DNA of 64,000 bases from positions 5,793,831 to 5,857,830 of the forward strand of contig CM036231.1 of NCBI GenBank assembly GCA_020631735.1, read 5' to 3'. Both the position numbers and the translations under genes were made by a program. Of the stretch, positions 1 to 10,440 are shown piece after piece. The number at the start of each line of letters is the position of its first letter. The stretch's first letter is position 1. The DNA is from Saccharum officinarum (Eukaryota > Streptophyta > Magnoliopsida > Poales > Poaceae). The notes beneath the pieces were generated by a model. That model did no database searches, had not been told where the DNA came from, and saw only the letters and a list, made by a program, of their open reading frames with translations.

Positions 1-397
1 TTTTAACATCTATTTGATATAGTTTCATTTCATGATGTGATGCATATGCAAGGAGGATACAGATAGCTTCAAGTCTTGCAACGGGTGCAAAGGTCTCTCC
101 AAAATCAAGACCTTCAACTTAAGAAAACCCCTTTGCCACTAGTCTTGTCTTGTTCCTCACAACTATGCCTTAGTCATCTTGCTTGTTGCAGAACACCCAC
201 TTGGTTTCAATGACTCTTGCACCTTTTAGATGCTCTTCAAGTGTCCAAACTTGATTGCGGTTGAAGTTGTTCAATTCTTCGTGCATTGCATTCACCCAAT
301 CCGAATCTTGAAGAGCTTCATCTATATCCTTAGGCTCAAGACAAGAAACAAAAGAGTGATGTTCAATAAAAGAAGCAAGCTTTTGAGATTGAGTCAT
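1..397 (-). pseudogene. copia A reverse transcriptase, N-terminal fragment
   Basis: This is the beginning of the copia reverse transcriptase. The frame from 397 to 170 has the typical lead-in (EALQDSDWVNAMHEELNNF, then ETKWVFCNKQDD) and stops at 170-172. Further RT-like sequence ([19 protein letters not shown] type) can be read below 170 across more stops. The catalytic YVDD block would lie outside the window. The equivalent region of element B (35818-37413) is uninterrupted and aligns well by eye, which supports the call. Confidence 0.8.
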
Positions 398-516
398 TAC
401 ACCCTTTGTAGGACTCCCTATGATGAGATCTTATTGATGTGCTTGAAGTAGGGGTGAATGTCTTCTATCAACCACTTGATGAGGAGGTTGGGAGCATTAA
501 CATCTTGAGCTTGTGC

Positions 517-2037
517 CTAGACTTGTTCATGAGAGATATGAGTGTCTTCATTTTCAACTCTCTCATTTTTGTCATTATCTTGAGGCACACTTGATGAAGC
601 TGGTGGATTGATCACTTGAACATCATCTTCATCATCTTTAGGCTTGATGTCTCCCACTAGCATGTTCTTCATTGCCTTTCTCAATAGTTCATCACCTACA
701 TCATCACAATTCTCAATTGCTCCTTGGGAGCTGTTAGATTCATCAAATTCCACATCATATGTTTCTTCAACTAAACCGGTGGCATGGTTAAATACTCTAT
801 ATGTTTTGGACTTCGATGAGTAACCAATAAGAAAAAAAATATCACAATGTCTTTGAAACTTCCCTAGGTGTTGCCGCTTCTTGTAGATGTAGCATTTACA
901 GCCAAATACCCGGAAGAATGAGACGTCCGGCTTCTTCCCATTTAGCAACTCATAGGGGGTCTTGCCAAGGAACTTTTGTAGAAAGAGGTGGTTGGATGCG
1001 TAAAAAGCGGTGTTGATTGCCTCGGCCCATAAATCTTGAGGTGTGTTGTACTCATCTAGCATTGTTCTTGCAAGAGTGATCAATATCCAGTTCTTTCTAT
1101 CAACTACACCATTTTGTTGAGGAGTGTAAGTTGCGGAGACCTCATGATTGATCCCAACTTCATTACAATAAGCTTCAATATTTATGTTGTCAAACTCTTT
1201 GCCATTGTCACTCCTTATCTTCTTGATCTTCACTTCAAACTCATTTTGTGCTATCTTGGCAATTTTTTGAAGCAAGCGGCCACTTCAGATTTATCATGAA
1301 GAAAGAATGTCCAAGTGTATCTTGAGTAGTCATCAACAATCACAAGACAATAGAGATTTTCATCCAAGCTCTTGTAAGTTGTTGGCCCGAACAAATCCAT
1401 GTGTAGAAGTTCTAGCACTCTTGATATTGACATGTATGCTTTTATTGGATGAGTATTTGCAACTTGTTTGTCGGTTTGACATGCACTACAAGGTTTGTCC
1501 TTCTCAAACTTAACATCTTTCAAGCCTCTCACTAGCTCTTTCTTCAATAGCTTGTTGAGTGTGTTCATTCCAACATGAGCTAGCCTCCTATGTCAAAGCC
1601 ACCCAAGAGAAGTTTTGGTGAAGAAACATGTCATCAAATTTGCATCTTCGGAGGTGAAATCAACAAGATAGAGGTTGTTGTATCTAAAGCCTTTGAATAT
1701 CACTTGCTTGTCATCTATCTTTGATACAACCACTTCATTTGGAGTGAATAAGCATTGGTAGCCAAGATCACATAATTAACCAATAGATAGCAAGTTGAAG
1801 CTCAACAAAGCAACATATAGCACATTTGAGAGTGAATGATCATTTGATATTGCAATCTTTCCCAAACCCTTGACTTTGCCCTTTGAGTTGTCCCCAAATG
1901 TGATCTTCTTTTGACATTCTCCATTTTCTTCTAGTGAGGCGAACATGCGAGGATAACCGGTTATATGTTGAATGCAACCACTATCAATAACCTAATGTGT
2001 TCCACCGGTCTTGTAGTTCACCTACACATATAAGAGA
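517..2037 (-). pseudogene. copia A protease-integrase region, broken
   Basis: Encodes what was the aspartic protease and integrase of element A. The protease active site DSG is visible near 1978-1992 (VIDSGC), just after an in-frame TAG. Further stops interrupt the frame near 1770 and 1590. The GAG-pre-integrase zinc motif and first catalytic Asp (LHMDLFGP) lie in 1251-1568. The frame then shifts into 517-1275, which holds the second Asp (IRSDNGKEF). At the third catalytic position, where the family has Glu (NGLVERKN in element B), this copy reads NGVVDRKN, a Glu-to-Asp change. Non-functional. Confidence 0.85.
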
Positions 2038-4121
2038 TCAAGCTTGTTGCTTAGGGACCCATATTTGAGTAGGGGCCTTGACTTTCTCAACTAGTGACTT
2101 AGCAACCCAAATTCTCTTAGGCCCATTCTTGTTTGGGGGAAATAAGAACATGACTTTCATCTTTCCACTAGAATCCTTTCTTAGCATGTAGTGAGTATTG
2201 AAAGCAAATGGTCTAGCATGCTTAGGCAAGGGTTGTGGTGGTGGAGTTTGACACTCATGTGCAAAGTGACCTTCTTATCCACACTCAAAGCATCTCTTTA
2301 GTTTAGGCTTTGATTTGTGTTGTTGTTGTTGAGCTTTAGCCTTCTTCTCTTGATTTGCCAAGTAACTAATATCACTTCTATCCATCTTTATGGTGGTGTT
2401 CATGAGTAGCTCACTTTGCAAGTATTGACCTCTTGTAAACTTGCTCAATTCGGTCTTGAGATGCTCTTTCTCTTGCTTTAGCTTCTTGTTCTCCTCAATG
2501 AGTGACCTATTTGATGTTTGCTTTTCAAGAGCCATCAACACTTTTAGCTTCTTATTCTCTTCTCTAAGCATCTCATTTTCACTCTTGAGCTTGGCATAAT
2601 CATCATAATTATAGGATTCAACTACTTTCTTGCTTTTGCTACTAGAACCTTGCTCAATGCTCTCAACAATCAAGTCATCACATGATGTGACTATATCAAT
2701 CTTAACAATATTTTTAGTAGCATCATGTGACTCAAGAGAAAGCTCACTAGCAACAACAAGACTATCATGATTGATTTTCAAGGTTGTATATTCTTCTTTT
2801 AGCAAGTTGTACCTAGTGGTGAGCTCATCGTGCTTCTTCTCAAGCTTATCATGTTCATCTCTAAGCTCTTTGTTAGAAGTTTTGAGCTTCTTGAGACTAG
2901 AAGACACAACTTTATTTTGTTCTCTAAGCTCATCATTAGTCTTTTTGGGCAACATCAAGCTTAGATGAGAGTGATTCATTTTTATTTTGAAGCTCATCAT
3001 TTTCATTTCTTGTCTTTCTTATAATTTTAGTGTACTTGTTTAGCAATTTTACAAGCTCATCATAAGAGGGTGCATCAAATTTATCATCACTATCACTATC
3101 ATTACTTTGTACCTTTTGTTCACCCTTGGCCATGAGGCATAGGTGAGTAGTGGATGATGACAATGATGATGGCGGTGAAGGTGGCGATGAAGATGTTGAT
3201 GAAGACAATGATGGCCCAATCACAAATACGGCGATCTTCTCTTTCTCATTGTCTCTCATCACCGGAGGACTCACATGATAACTCAATGTTGGTGAGCCAA
3301 TCACCAACAATATAAGTTTTGCCTCCCTTCTTCTTCTTGTGATACTCCTTCTTCTTGTCATCATTCTTCTTGTATGGCTTGTTCTTCTTCTTCTTTTCTT
3401 CTTCTTCTTCATCACTTGAGTTTTCTTGAACAATCATGGCTTGACTCTTTTCTTTTTATTGTCATGGCTAGCTTTGAAAGCCAAGTATTTCTTCTTAGAA
3501 GATGATGAGCCCTCTTCCGGAGTGGTATGCATGTACATCTTATGAGCACTGATCTTTTCCAATACTTGAGTCGGTGTTGCGGTGGAGAGATCACTTTGAT
3601 GAAGCACTATGACAATGTGCTCATACTTCTCGACGGGAAGAACGCTCAAGATTCTCCTTGCAACATCCGAAGGACTCATTTGAGTGAGTCTAAGACATTG
3701 AGATCCTCTACAAGAACATTCAAGCGAGTGTATATATCATTAGCACTTTCTTTGGGAAGCATCTCAAAGAAGTTAATCTTTTTTAAAGCAATATGATAGC
3801 GTTCCTCACGCTTACTCATGGTTCTCTCGTGGAGAGCATAAAGGTTAGTCCACAATTCATGAGCGTCTTTGGCATTATGCACACGATTGAGATATCCTTG
3901 CCAAGGCCCCGGTAGAGCGTATTTTTTGCTTTTGCATTTCACCGGTCGTACTTCTCCTTGTCACCAACAGGGTTAGCGGGATCCTTGACTTTAAAAAGCC
4001 CTTTGGTGGCGGCTCTAAGACACTCAATGTCTATGGCTTCGAGGTACGCCTCTATGCAAATTTTCCAATATGGAAAATCATCTCTCTCAAAGATGGGAGA
4101 TTGTCCTTCCCCATTAGACAT
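2038..4121 (-). pseudogene. copia A gag, broken
   Basis: Nucleocapsid/capsid polyprotein remnant. It starts at 4121 (MSNGEGQSPIFERDDFPYW, a typical copia gag N-terminus) and passes through 3939, 3676-3942, 3434-3679, 2936-3433 and 2275-3006 in different frames, so there are several indels. Segment 2275-3006 is rich in Glu/Lys heptads, consistent with a coiled coil. The CCHC zinc knuckle (CFECG then EGHFAHEC) is split by an in-frame TAA at 2275-2277, and the same frame resumes to 2038. Gag ends in the IWVPKQQA tail typical of these elements. Confidence 0.85.
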
Positions 4122-4160
4122 CTTGCTCTAGGCGGTTAATCCTAATTAAGGAGCAACTCG

Positions 4161-4172
4161 GTTTTGATACCA
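4161..4172 (-). promoter_or_regulatory. primer-binding site, element A
   Basis: Minus strand reads TGGTATCAAAACC eight bases inside the LTR end. It resembles the initiator Met-tRNA complement TGGTATCAGAGC seen perfectly in element C, but has decayed at the 3' end. It fixes the LTR boundary at 4180. Confidence 0.7.
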
Positions 4173-4880
4173 ATTGAAATGATCAAGATGCCCAAGAGGG
4201 GGGGTGAATTGAGCTTCTCTAAAATTTAATTGCAAGAATTAAGCCCTACTGGCCCATGATTCATCCCTAGTGCCTAAAAGTGTTCCTAGTGATTCTATCG
4301 ATAAAAAGTTTTACACCATAGGTTCTAATTCCTATTCTAGCATGACAATTCTAGGAATGTAAACAAGCAATGAAAGTAATGCTAGAAAGTAATTGCTTCA
4401 AAGTAAAGGGGCAAGGAACACTGCGATGTTTTCCCGAGGTATCAGAGAGTTGCCACTCCTCACTAGTCCTCGTTGGAGCACCCGCACAAGGGTATAGCTC
4501 CCCCTTGATCCGCGCAAGGATCAAGTGCTCTCTATGGGCTGATTCTTCGACACTCTGTCGTGGTGAATCACCCACAACTGCTCACAAAATGAGTTAGGTC
4601 ATCCACAAGCTCCACCGGATGATCACCAAACTTCCAAGCCACCACCGAGCCGTCTAGGTGATGGTGATCACCAAGAGTAACAAGCAAGAACTCTCACTTG
4701 ACTATGGAAAGCCTAATGAGAAAGATGGATGCACACTTGCTACTTCCTATGCACTAATGAGGTCCTTAATCTTGGATTCTGAAATCACAATCTTCTCACT
4801 AGGCTCTTGCACTTCCTTGCACATGAAAGGTGTTTCTTAGCTGAACAAATGAGCAAGAGAGCTCAAATGGACGAGTAGGG

Positions 4881-4893
4881 GATATATTTATAA
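4881..4893 (-). promoter_or_regulatory. LTR TATA box, element A
   Basis: Minus strand GTTATAAATATATC, an A/T core in otherwise mixed sequence. It lies about 50 bp downstream of the GACCGGACGCG array, the same arrangement as in elements B and C. Confidence 0.6.
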
Positions 4894-4941
4894 CCCCTCA
4901 CTCAATCCCAACCGTTATGTGCCAACTCAACATTTTTCGTA

Positions 4942-5226
4942 CTGACCGAACGCACCGGTCGATGTGACCGGACGACAACGGTCGACTTTAGTTTCAAACG
5001 CGCTGAGTGACCGGACGCGCAGACGTGTCCGATCAGGGGTGACTGGACGCGTTTGGTCGCTCGAAACCATCTCTGGAAACTCTCTGTTCCATCTTCACGA
5101 CTGACCGGATGCACCGAAGCCACGTCCGATCAGTAGTCCATCGTGTCCGGTCACTTAACTGATATGGCTGACATCTAATACACTGACCGGACGCGTCCGG
5201 TCAAGAAAGGGACCACGTCCGGTCAT
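4942..5226. repeat. GACCGGACGCG palindromic array in LTR A
   Basis: Many degenerate copies of ACCGGACGCG and its reverse complement CGCGTCCGGT are spread over 285 bp, for example GACCGGACGCGTCCGGTC near 5183. The array lies upstream of the LTR TATA box. Arrays of the same motif occupy the same position in both LTRs of B and the LTR of C. Confidence 0.8.
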
Positions 5227-5667
5227 GCAAAAATGCCACAGACGACTCCGTATCGCGATGCGACTTGAATGAAACTTGTTCCAAATGATCTTTAGGCTTC
5301 ACCTGAGCTACCTTGTGCTAAGTTTGACAAGTGTGCACCATACCTAAACCATTAGACTCACATAGGTCAAGCTACCCGCTCATGCCCCCTTTATAGTACG
5401 GCCAAAGGAAAAAATAAAGTGCTAAACTACTCTAAATGCCTCTCAAACATCAAACGACATTTAGAACTAGTTCGTCCTTTACCTTGTCATCACTCCTTTG
5501 AAAATCGAAACGATTTCCATCGATAGAGGCATGAAAAACATAGTGCCCAAACAATCACCACTACCATGATCTAACTAACCAAAGTTTCTGCAAAACACAC
5601 GTTAGTCATAGTAATTTTACGTTGTCATTAATCATCGAAACCCACTCTAGGGGCCTAAATGCTTTCA

Positions 5668-6614
5668 TTGTCCATATGTTGAGTGAAATTTTGTGGTCAG
5701 CGTTGCGAACGTTATTATACCAAAACAGAGAAAGAGGGTGAATGGGTGGGTGGTGATGGTGGTGGGAGGTAGGCTTCAGATCATTTCGACCATACAGTTG
5801 TTTCTGTTTGGAATGTACATTTTTTTTCTCTGGAGTGCATCATCAAATAAAGGATGAGTGCATCGGTTTCACTCTATTGACCATCTATTTCTTACACAGA
5901 AACAATAGTCATGCATAAGTTCAGAATAGAATGCACAGATTCTAAAGTGTCTGTCATCAACTGGGATACGAAGTACAACGTCATTTTCATCCAGGTTAGA
6001 TCATATAAGTTTGCTGCTGCATGAAAATTTACAGCTTGCCCAGGGACCCAGGGTCCACGTGTCGCCAACCTATGCCAGCTAGAGTTGGGGAGAGACATTG
6101 CAACGGCTTCGGTAGTCAGTTCAGCGGAATCACCCAGAGACAGACTCGAAACAATCTGATTTTGCCTGCAAATCAGGAGACTGCATCAGCAATTCAGCAT
6201 CATGGAACCGCAGACATTTCTATCAACGGGAAAAGAACATTCAAGATCACAAGGGAACAACACTTCAAATGGGTTAGAAAACTAGGGACCACAAGAACTC
6301 GAGCATGCAAGGAATATAAAAAGTTCACCATCTAGAGCAGACATGGTATCTTTTGTGGGCCTAACTTCTATCAGTAGGCATGCAAATCAAAAGGTTCTTA
6401 TCTGCATACATCTTAAAAATCAAATTAACGAAAATCAATCTTGTTTATGCATGTGCATTCCTCGGGCAAAACATCAATAAAGATCGACAGAGAATGAAGA
6501 ACAAAGACGAGCAACAAACTGACAGTTCTGTGGAGCAAATATGAAATGTTTGACATACTCTGAGTAAAGCAATTGTTACATATGTTGAGTGGGGGAAAAG
6601 AATACCTGCGAGAA
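5668..6614. other. spacer between copia A and the PTD-like gene
   Basis: No convincing coding sequence. The open frame at 6021-6335 has no recognisable domain. The right part, up to 6614, is probably the 3' untranslated region and downstream flank of the minus-strand gene that ends at 6615. Confidence 0.4.
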
Positions 6615-7925
6615 TTAGTTAAGTTTAGGGCTTAAGAAGTACTGTGGATCCCTGAAGAACCTGACAATCCTCTCTGCCTTTTCAGTGGAAAGATCGGTGT
6701 TTTCCAGAATGAATTCCTTGGATGCTTTTGCAATTGCTTCGATAGAGCCAATGGCTTGGGCAAGCTTAAAAAAACAGACTAGCATCAGTACCAATCAGCA
6801 TGCCATGGTACACATAACATGGAAAAAATAAATCGAGAAAGGCAAGTGATGTGCAAGATATAGTGCAGGAAAGGTAACAGAATTCAATCTGCAAGTAATC
6901 GCTGATCTGCCCTGTATCTTGTACAGATTAAAAGGTACTGTGGTTAATTATTCTCAATCTCCAAAGAAATGTGTGCAGATGACAAGGAAAATGATGATAC
7001 CCATATCGGCAAACAACGCCTACAAATAACATGCGTGTCCTCCCTAGAGACAGAACTTGCAAAGCAGTTAGAACAAACAATCTAGCATTGATATCCATGT
7101 AACCAAGAGATCACAAAATTACACAAGCTGCAAAACCAAGTTGAGCAACTCACCGCATTTGCATCATGACTGTCAATACCAGGAATAGAGGTGAGCACTC
7201 GTAAAAACGCATCCATGCGCTCAACAGCTTGCTCACGCTACGGAGACAAATAAGAGAATCATTTAGCAACAACATGACCCGTTGCTAGTATATGAGCATG
7301 CATCTGGGAACAGAACATACCTCAATTCTCATAGCTGCGACGATGTTTTTCTGCCTGCACACTGAAGAAAACAGACACGCCATCAGTGCCAGGTCGCAGT
7401 TCAGAACTTGAACATGAGTCAGGAAATTGGTAAATGAAGCAAAGAGGTTTTACCTCCACGAGCATGAGCTATCCTTACAATCTTCTCGAATCCCATCTCT
7501 GGATCACAAACAGGCACGAACGTGCTCATCATACACACTGCTTGTCTCTCCACTTGGTTTTGCAGGTTGGTACAGGTTGGTAGCGAGGAATGTGGCGATG
7601 AAATTGACGAGGTCCGGGCGCTGCTTGTCTCTCCACGAGGTGCTCATCATGCACACTCCTCGGCCTACGCTCGCGTCGACCAGGGGCGGAGGACTCAGCA
7701 GAGCTAATACATGTATACGGTTGTGTGATTAGATCAGATCCAAACACAGATCGCCAGATGAATTAAGCTTGGTTTCGGGTGCTGGGCGGCTGGGCACGGC
7801 AGGAAGGGAGGACTGAGGAGAGAGAGAGTACGCTTACCTGGTGTTGGGTGCTCGTCGCCTGCGAAGGCCTGGCGACGGGACGGAGACCTGGCGTATGGCG
7901 GCAGCGGCGGCGGGCGCTCAGACAT
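6615..7925 (-). pseudogene. ERCC1/XPF-type HhH protein gene, probable PARTING DANCERS (PTD)-like, internally deleted
   Basis: Exons read on the minus strand, with GT..AG borders and matching phases: 7925-7838 (MSERPPPLPPYARSP...), 7703 downward (ending ...PDLVNFIATFLATN), a segment ending at 7454 (CDPEMGFEKIVRIAHARG), 7361-7321, 7237-7154 and 6764-6615 with TAA. The last two encode FLRVLTSIPGIDSHDANA and [30 protein letters not shown], which fits the helix-hairpin-helix fold of ERCC1/XPF proteins. PTD is a meiotic crossover factor that pairs with SHOC1; the match is from memory of the family. Between the second exon and CDPEMGF the expected middle part is absent and the frame shifts, so the second exon runs into TGA at 7504. 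The short 150 bp joining the two contains duplicated exon sequence. A functional alternative splice cannot be excluded. Confidence 0.6.
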
Positions 7926-8386
7926 CGCCGGGCGAGAGGGAGAGCGCGCGCGCACGCGTGGTGAGCCGTGAACGGAGAAGAGAAGGCAGGGGGGACTGGA
8001 AATTTCAAATCTGCCTTCTCCTCGACGCTGGTCCGGGGGCAAATCAGTTGCGTTTTTTTGGTATGCTTTACCCTTTTTTAGGGGATTTTGGGGTGCTTTA
8101 CTCTTTTTTTTAAGGAATTTGGGGTGCTGTACTGAAAGCCTGGGCCCGCAGCGACGCGGTTCATTTCGGCCGCCACGCGCTAGCTGGGCCGATGGATGCT
8201 TTCAGGCTGATGAAAGTTCTAAATGTGCATTGTCATATCATGGGCTTAAAAAAGAAGAAAAGAATGTTTTGATATCTCAGATAGCGTTCATTTATTTTTT
8301 TTAGAGAAAGAAAGAAACATAGTATAACAAAATTCCTTTTTTTAGATAGTATACATTTGTAGTAAGTTTTTCGATGACTCTTAAAA
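7926..8386. other. 5' flank of the PTD-like gene
   Basis: GC-rich on the gene side (7926-8042), as is usual for grass 5' untranslated regions. The minus frame stays open to 8042, so a longer N-terminus is possible. Beyond 8050 the sequence turns T-rich and holds no feature I can support. Confidence 0.4.
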
Positions 8387-8516
8387 CACTTGTTTGGCGA
8401 CACTCACATCCACCTCAATCTACGCGTATTAGAGTGGAGTGAAAATTAGTTAATCTTTCATCCAACCCTCCCAATACATGTAGATTAGTTGAACACAAAT
8501 ACATCCAAACAAGTCT
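8387..8516. mobile_element. candidate MITE, about 130 bp
   Basis: Inverted ends CACTTGTTTGG (8388-8398) and CCAAACAAGTC with TTA beside both ends. The interior includes the CCAATACATGTAG sequence common in grass MITEs of this type. Exact ends are uncertain by a few bases. Confidence 0.5.
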
Positions 8517-8856
8517 TAGTGCACAAAAAATTGATGTGTAGCATATATATGTCATCATGACAAAAATTTGTTAGGTCTATATATGTATTTAGGGTGTTTA
8601 TACTATATAGAAATAAGCTGCAATTGACTGTGAAACCAAGCCCATTAGTCCTTACCACCTATAACATACTTGGTTCTCTTGGAGTCTCCGTTATCTCACC
8701 ACTTCTATATTTCCTAGGTGTTTAAGTTTCGTTGTAATTTGGAAAATATGTAATTTTGTCATTGTTTGACTATAAAATTATGATATTAATTGGTTGTCTC
8801 TGATTGTAGGCTAAAAATCTAGACACATGAAATACATCAACTCTCTTACTATTTTA

Positions 8857-9043
8857 GGCTAGTCTAAGTGAGGGTGACTCCCCTTGTGTTGGAAACAATG
8901 TAAACTAGTTTTATCCCCATAAAACTCATTTTACTCCATGAAACTTTGATCACTTATCTCTCTTTATTTATATGGTGCAATGTCAGCATATTTGCTAAGT
9001 TGATTGCTTATTTAATCTCCATAAAATTTTCATGAGACTGGCC
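8857..9043. mobile_element. Tourist/PIF-like MITE, 187 bp
   Basis: Ends GGCTAGTCT at 8857 and AGACTGGCC ending 9043 are inverted repeats (8 of 9). TTA trinucleotides flank both sides (8854-8856 and 9044-9046), the TSD expected of PIF/Harbinger elements. Non-coding and A/T-rich inside. Confidence 0.7.
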
Positions 9044-9046
9044 TTA

Positions 9047-10435
9047 TAAATATGGCCACAAATTTTTAAAAAAAGGAGTGCACAGAAGTCTACACATTGT
9101 GTTGTGGGGATAGTCAAGGCCAAAGAAAGAGAAAGAAGAGAAGAACTTGCCGTGTTTGAGGCGGAGCCATATGTGTGGGTGACATTGTGATAGTGTGATA
9201 GAGGACGTCCTTGGTTTCTCCGAACAAGTTGCCTAGTCTGGTTGACATGGAGCACGAGAAGTTTTCCTAGACATGAGAGCCAAGTTGACTCTCAGGCTAG
9301 CAAGACAAAGCTTGTTTACCAAGGCACAAGATAGCAGGTAAGATGTCTAAACAAGTTTGTTTCATCCTTACTCAATGAGGCAAAATAGGAACTGGCGAAG
9401 AAACCAAGCAGCCCAAAGCGTTTGTGGGCAGGGGCAGAGCCAGGTGGTCTAGTGGCAGAGGCCATGGCCCCCCTAGCAACACAAAACATTTCTTACTCAA
9501 TATTTATATCAAGAAATATATAATAATATTCTTATCATATATTTTTATTGGCTATTTGATACTTTAATTAACTAGTTATTGATGTTATTTGTGTTGTGAT
9601 TTCTTGTCCTCTCTCATATTAATCTTTCATAGGATCTTATATAATTAATAAGTGGTATTCCTATTATTTTCTCCATCCTTTTGTTCCTACACTAACTCTC
9701 TAATTAGCTATTTAAGTATAATAATCGGTTTCTTGTTCACTCTCCTTCTGAATTAATCTCCAATAACACCTATATTATTTAGGATTAGTCTTCATGTTAT
9801 TATCGTGATTCCTTTTTCCTAGCCCAAGAATTAGTTGCTTGTTGTATGAACGTTATAGACCTATGGCTAATTAATTTTGTTCATTTTTCTAAACTATTTG
9901 TGTTCTTTTTTTAGCTTTCTTTTGTATTATAATACAAAATATTTATTTGGTTGTTATGTATATTTTTAATTATATATGTATTTCATCATGTGTGATTGTT
10001 ATCAGTTCTGAACGTCTCTATGTTCAAAATCCTGGTTTCACCTATGTTTGTGGGTCAGGATGAGGAGGCCGGGAAGCGGAGGACATTAGGGAGACAACCG
10101 GTGCAAGCAAAAGCAACAACAGATCAAAATGACACAAGTACCCCTTTGGCACTGCACGTACACACATCATTCCTTACCAGAGAAAGGCTGAGTGCAATAT
10201 AGGCAGAGTTGTGGACCAAGGCCATCCTTAAAAGCTGACCTATAAGACAATGAAGCTAATGAGAGTTCGCCTAAAATACAAATCTGTGATAGAAGAAGTT
10301 TTATACAGTGTTGTTTATGCTCAGTTTAGTATCTGGAAGCTTTTTCCACAGTTCAGACATTACCAATAAAGGAAAGAGGCAACAAAGTTTCTTCTTCCAG
10401 TTTTGCGTGTGAATGAGATAACCATAGTACTGCTA
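9047..10435. other. intergenic, A/T-rich
   Basis: Mostly A/T-rich sequence without an ORF resembling a known protein. A short GC-rich stretch at 9425-9475 looks like the edge of an old repeat, but I could not identify it. Confidence 0.4.
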
Positions 10436-10440
10436 ATAGG
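10436..10440. repeat. target-site duplication ATAGG, left
   Basis: ATAGG directly before the TG of the gypsy left LTR. The same five bases follow the CA of the right LTR at 19203-19207. Confidence 0.9.

Larger units (their letters stand above)
1..5667 (-). mobile_element. Ty1/copia retrotransposon A (SIRE/Maximus-like), left end outside window
   Basis: Read on the minus strand, the order is 5' LTR (5667-4180), primer-binding site, gag with a CCHC zinc knuckle, aspartic protease, integrase and the start of reverse transcriptase. That order, with integrase before reverse transcriptase, is Ty1/copia. The reading frame is broken many times, so the copy is dead. The rest of RT, RNase H and the 3' LTR lie beyond base 1, so no target-site duplication can be checked. 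The long LTR and the long gag with coiled-coil tail suggest the SIRE/Maximus lineage; this lineage call is inference. Confidence 0.9.
4180..5667 (-). repeat. 5' LTR of copia A (1,488 bp)
   Basis: On the minus strand it starts TGAAAGCATTTAGGCCCC at 5667 and ends CTTGATCA at 4180, giving the TG..CA ends of an LTR, followed by the primer site. It contains a TATA box at 4881-4893 and, upstream of that, a CCGG/CGCG-rich repeat array at 4942-5226. The start of the LTR resembles those of elements B and C only weakly. Confidence 0.85.

Noticed and set aside
1978..2040. Conserved in-frame TAG before the protease in copia A and B as a programmed readthrough signal
   Set aside because: The gag and pol frames are offset differently in the two copies, and both are decayed, so the stop cannot be shown to be the gag-pol junction signal.
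3246..3437. Lys/Glu-rich ORF as a separate small protein
   Set aside because: It is part of the frameshifted gag of copia A.
6021..6335. 104-codon plus-strand ORF
   Set aside because: No domain; lies in the probable downstream region of the minus-strand PTD-like gene.
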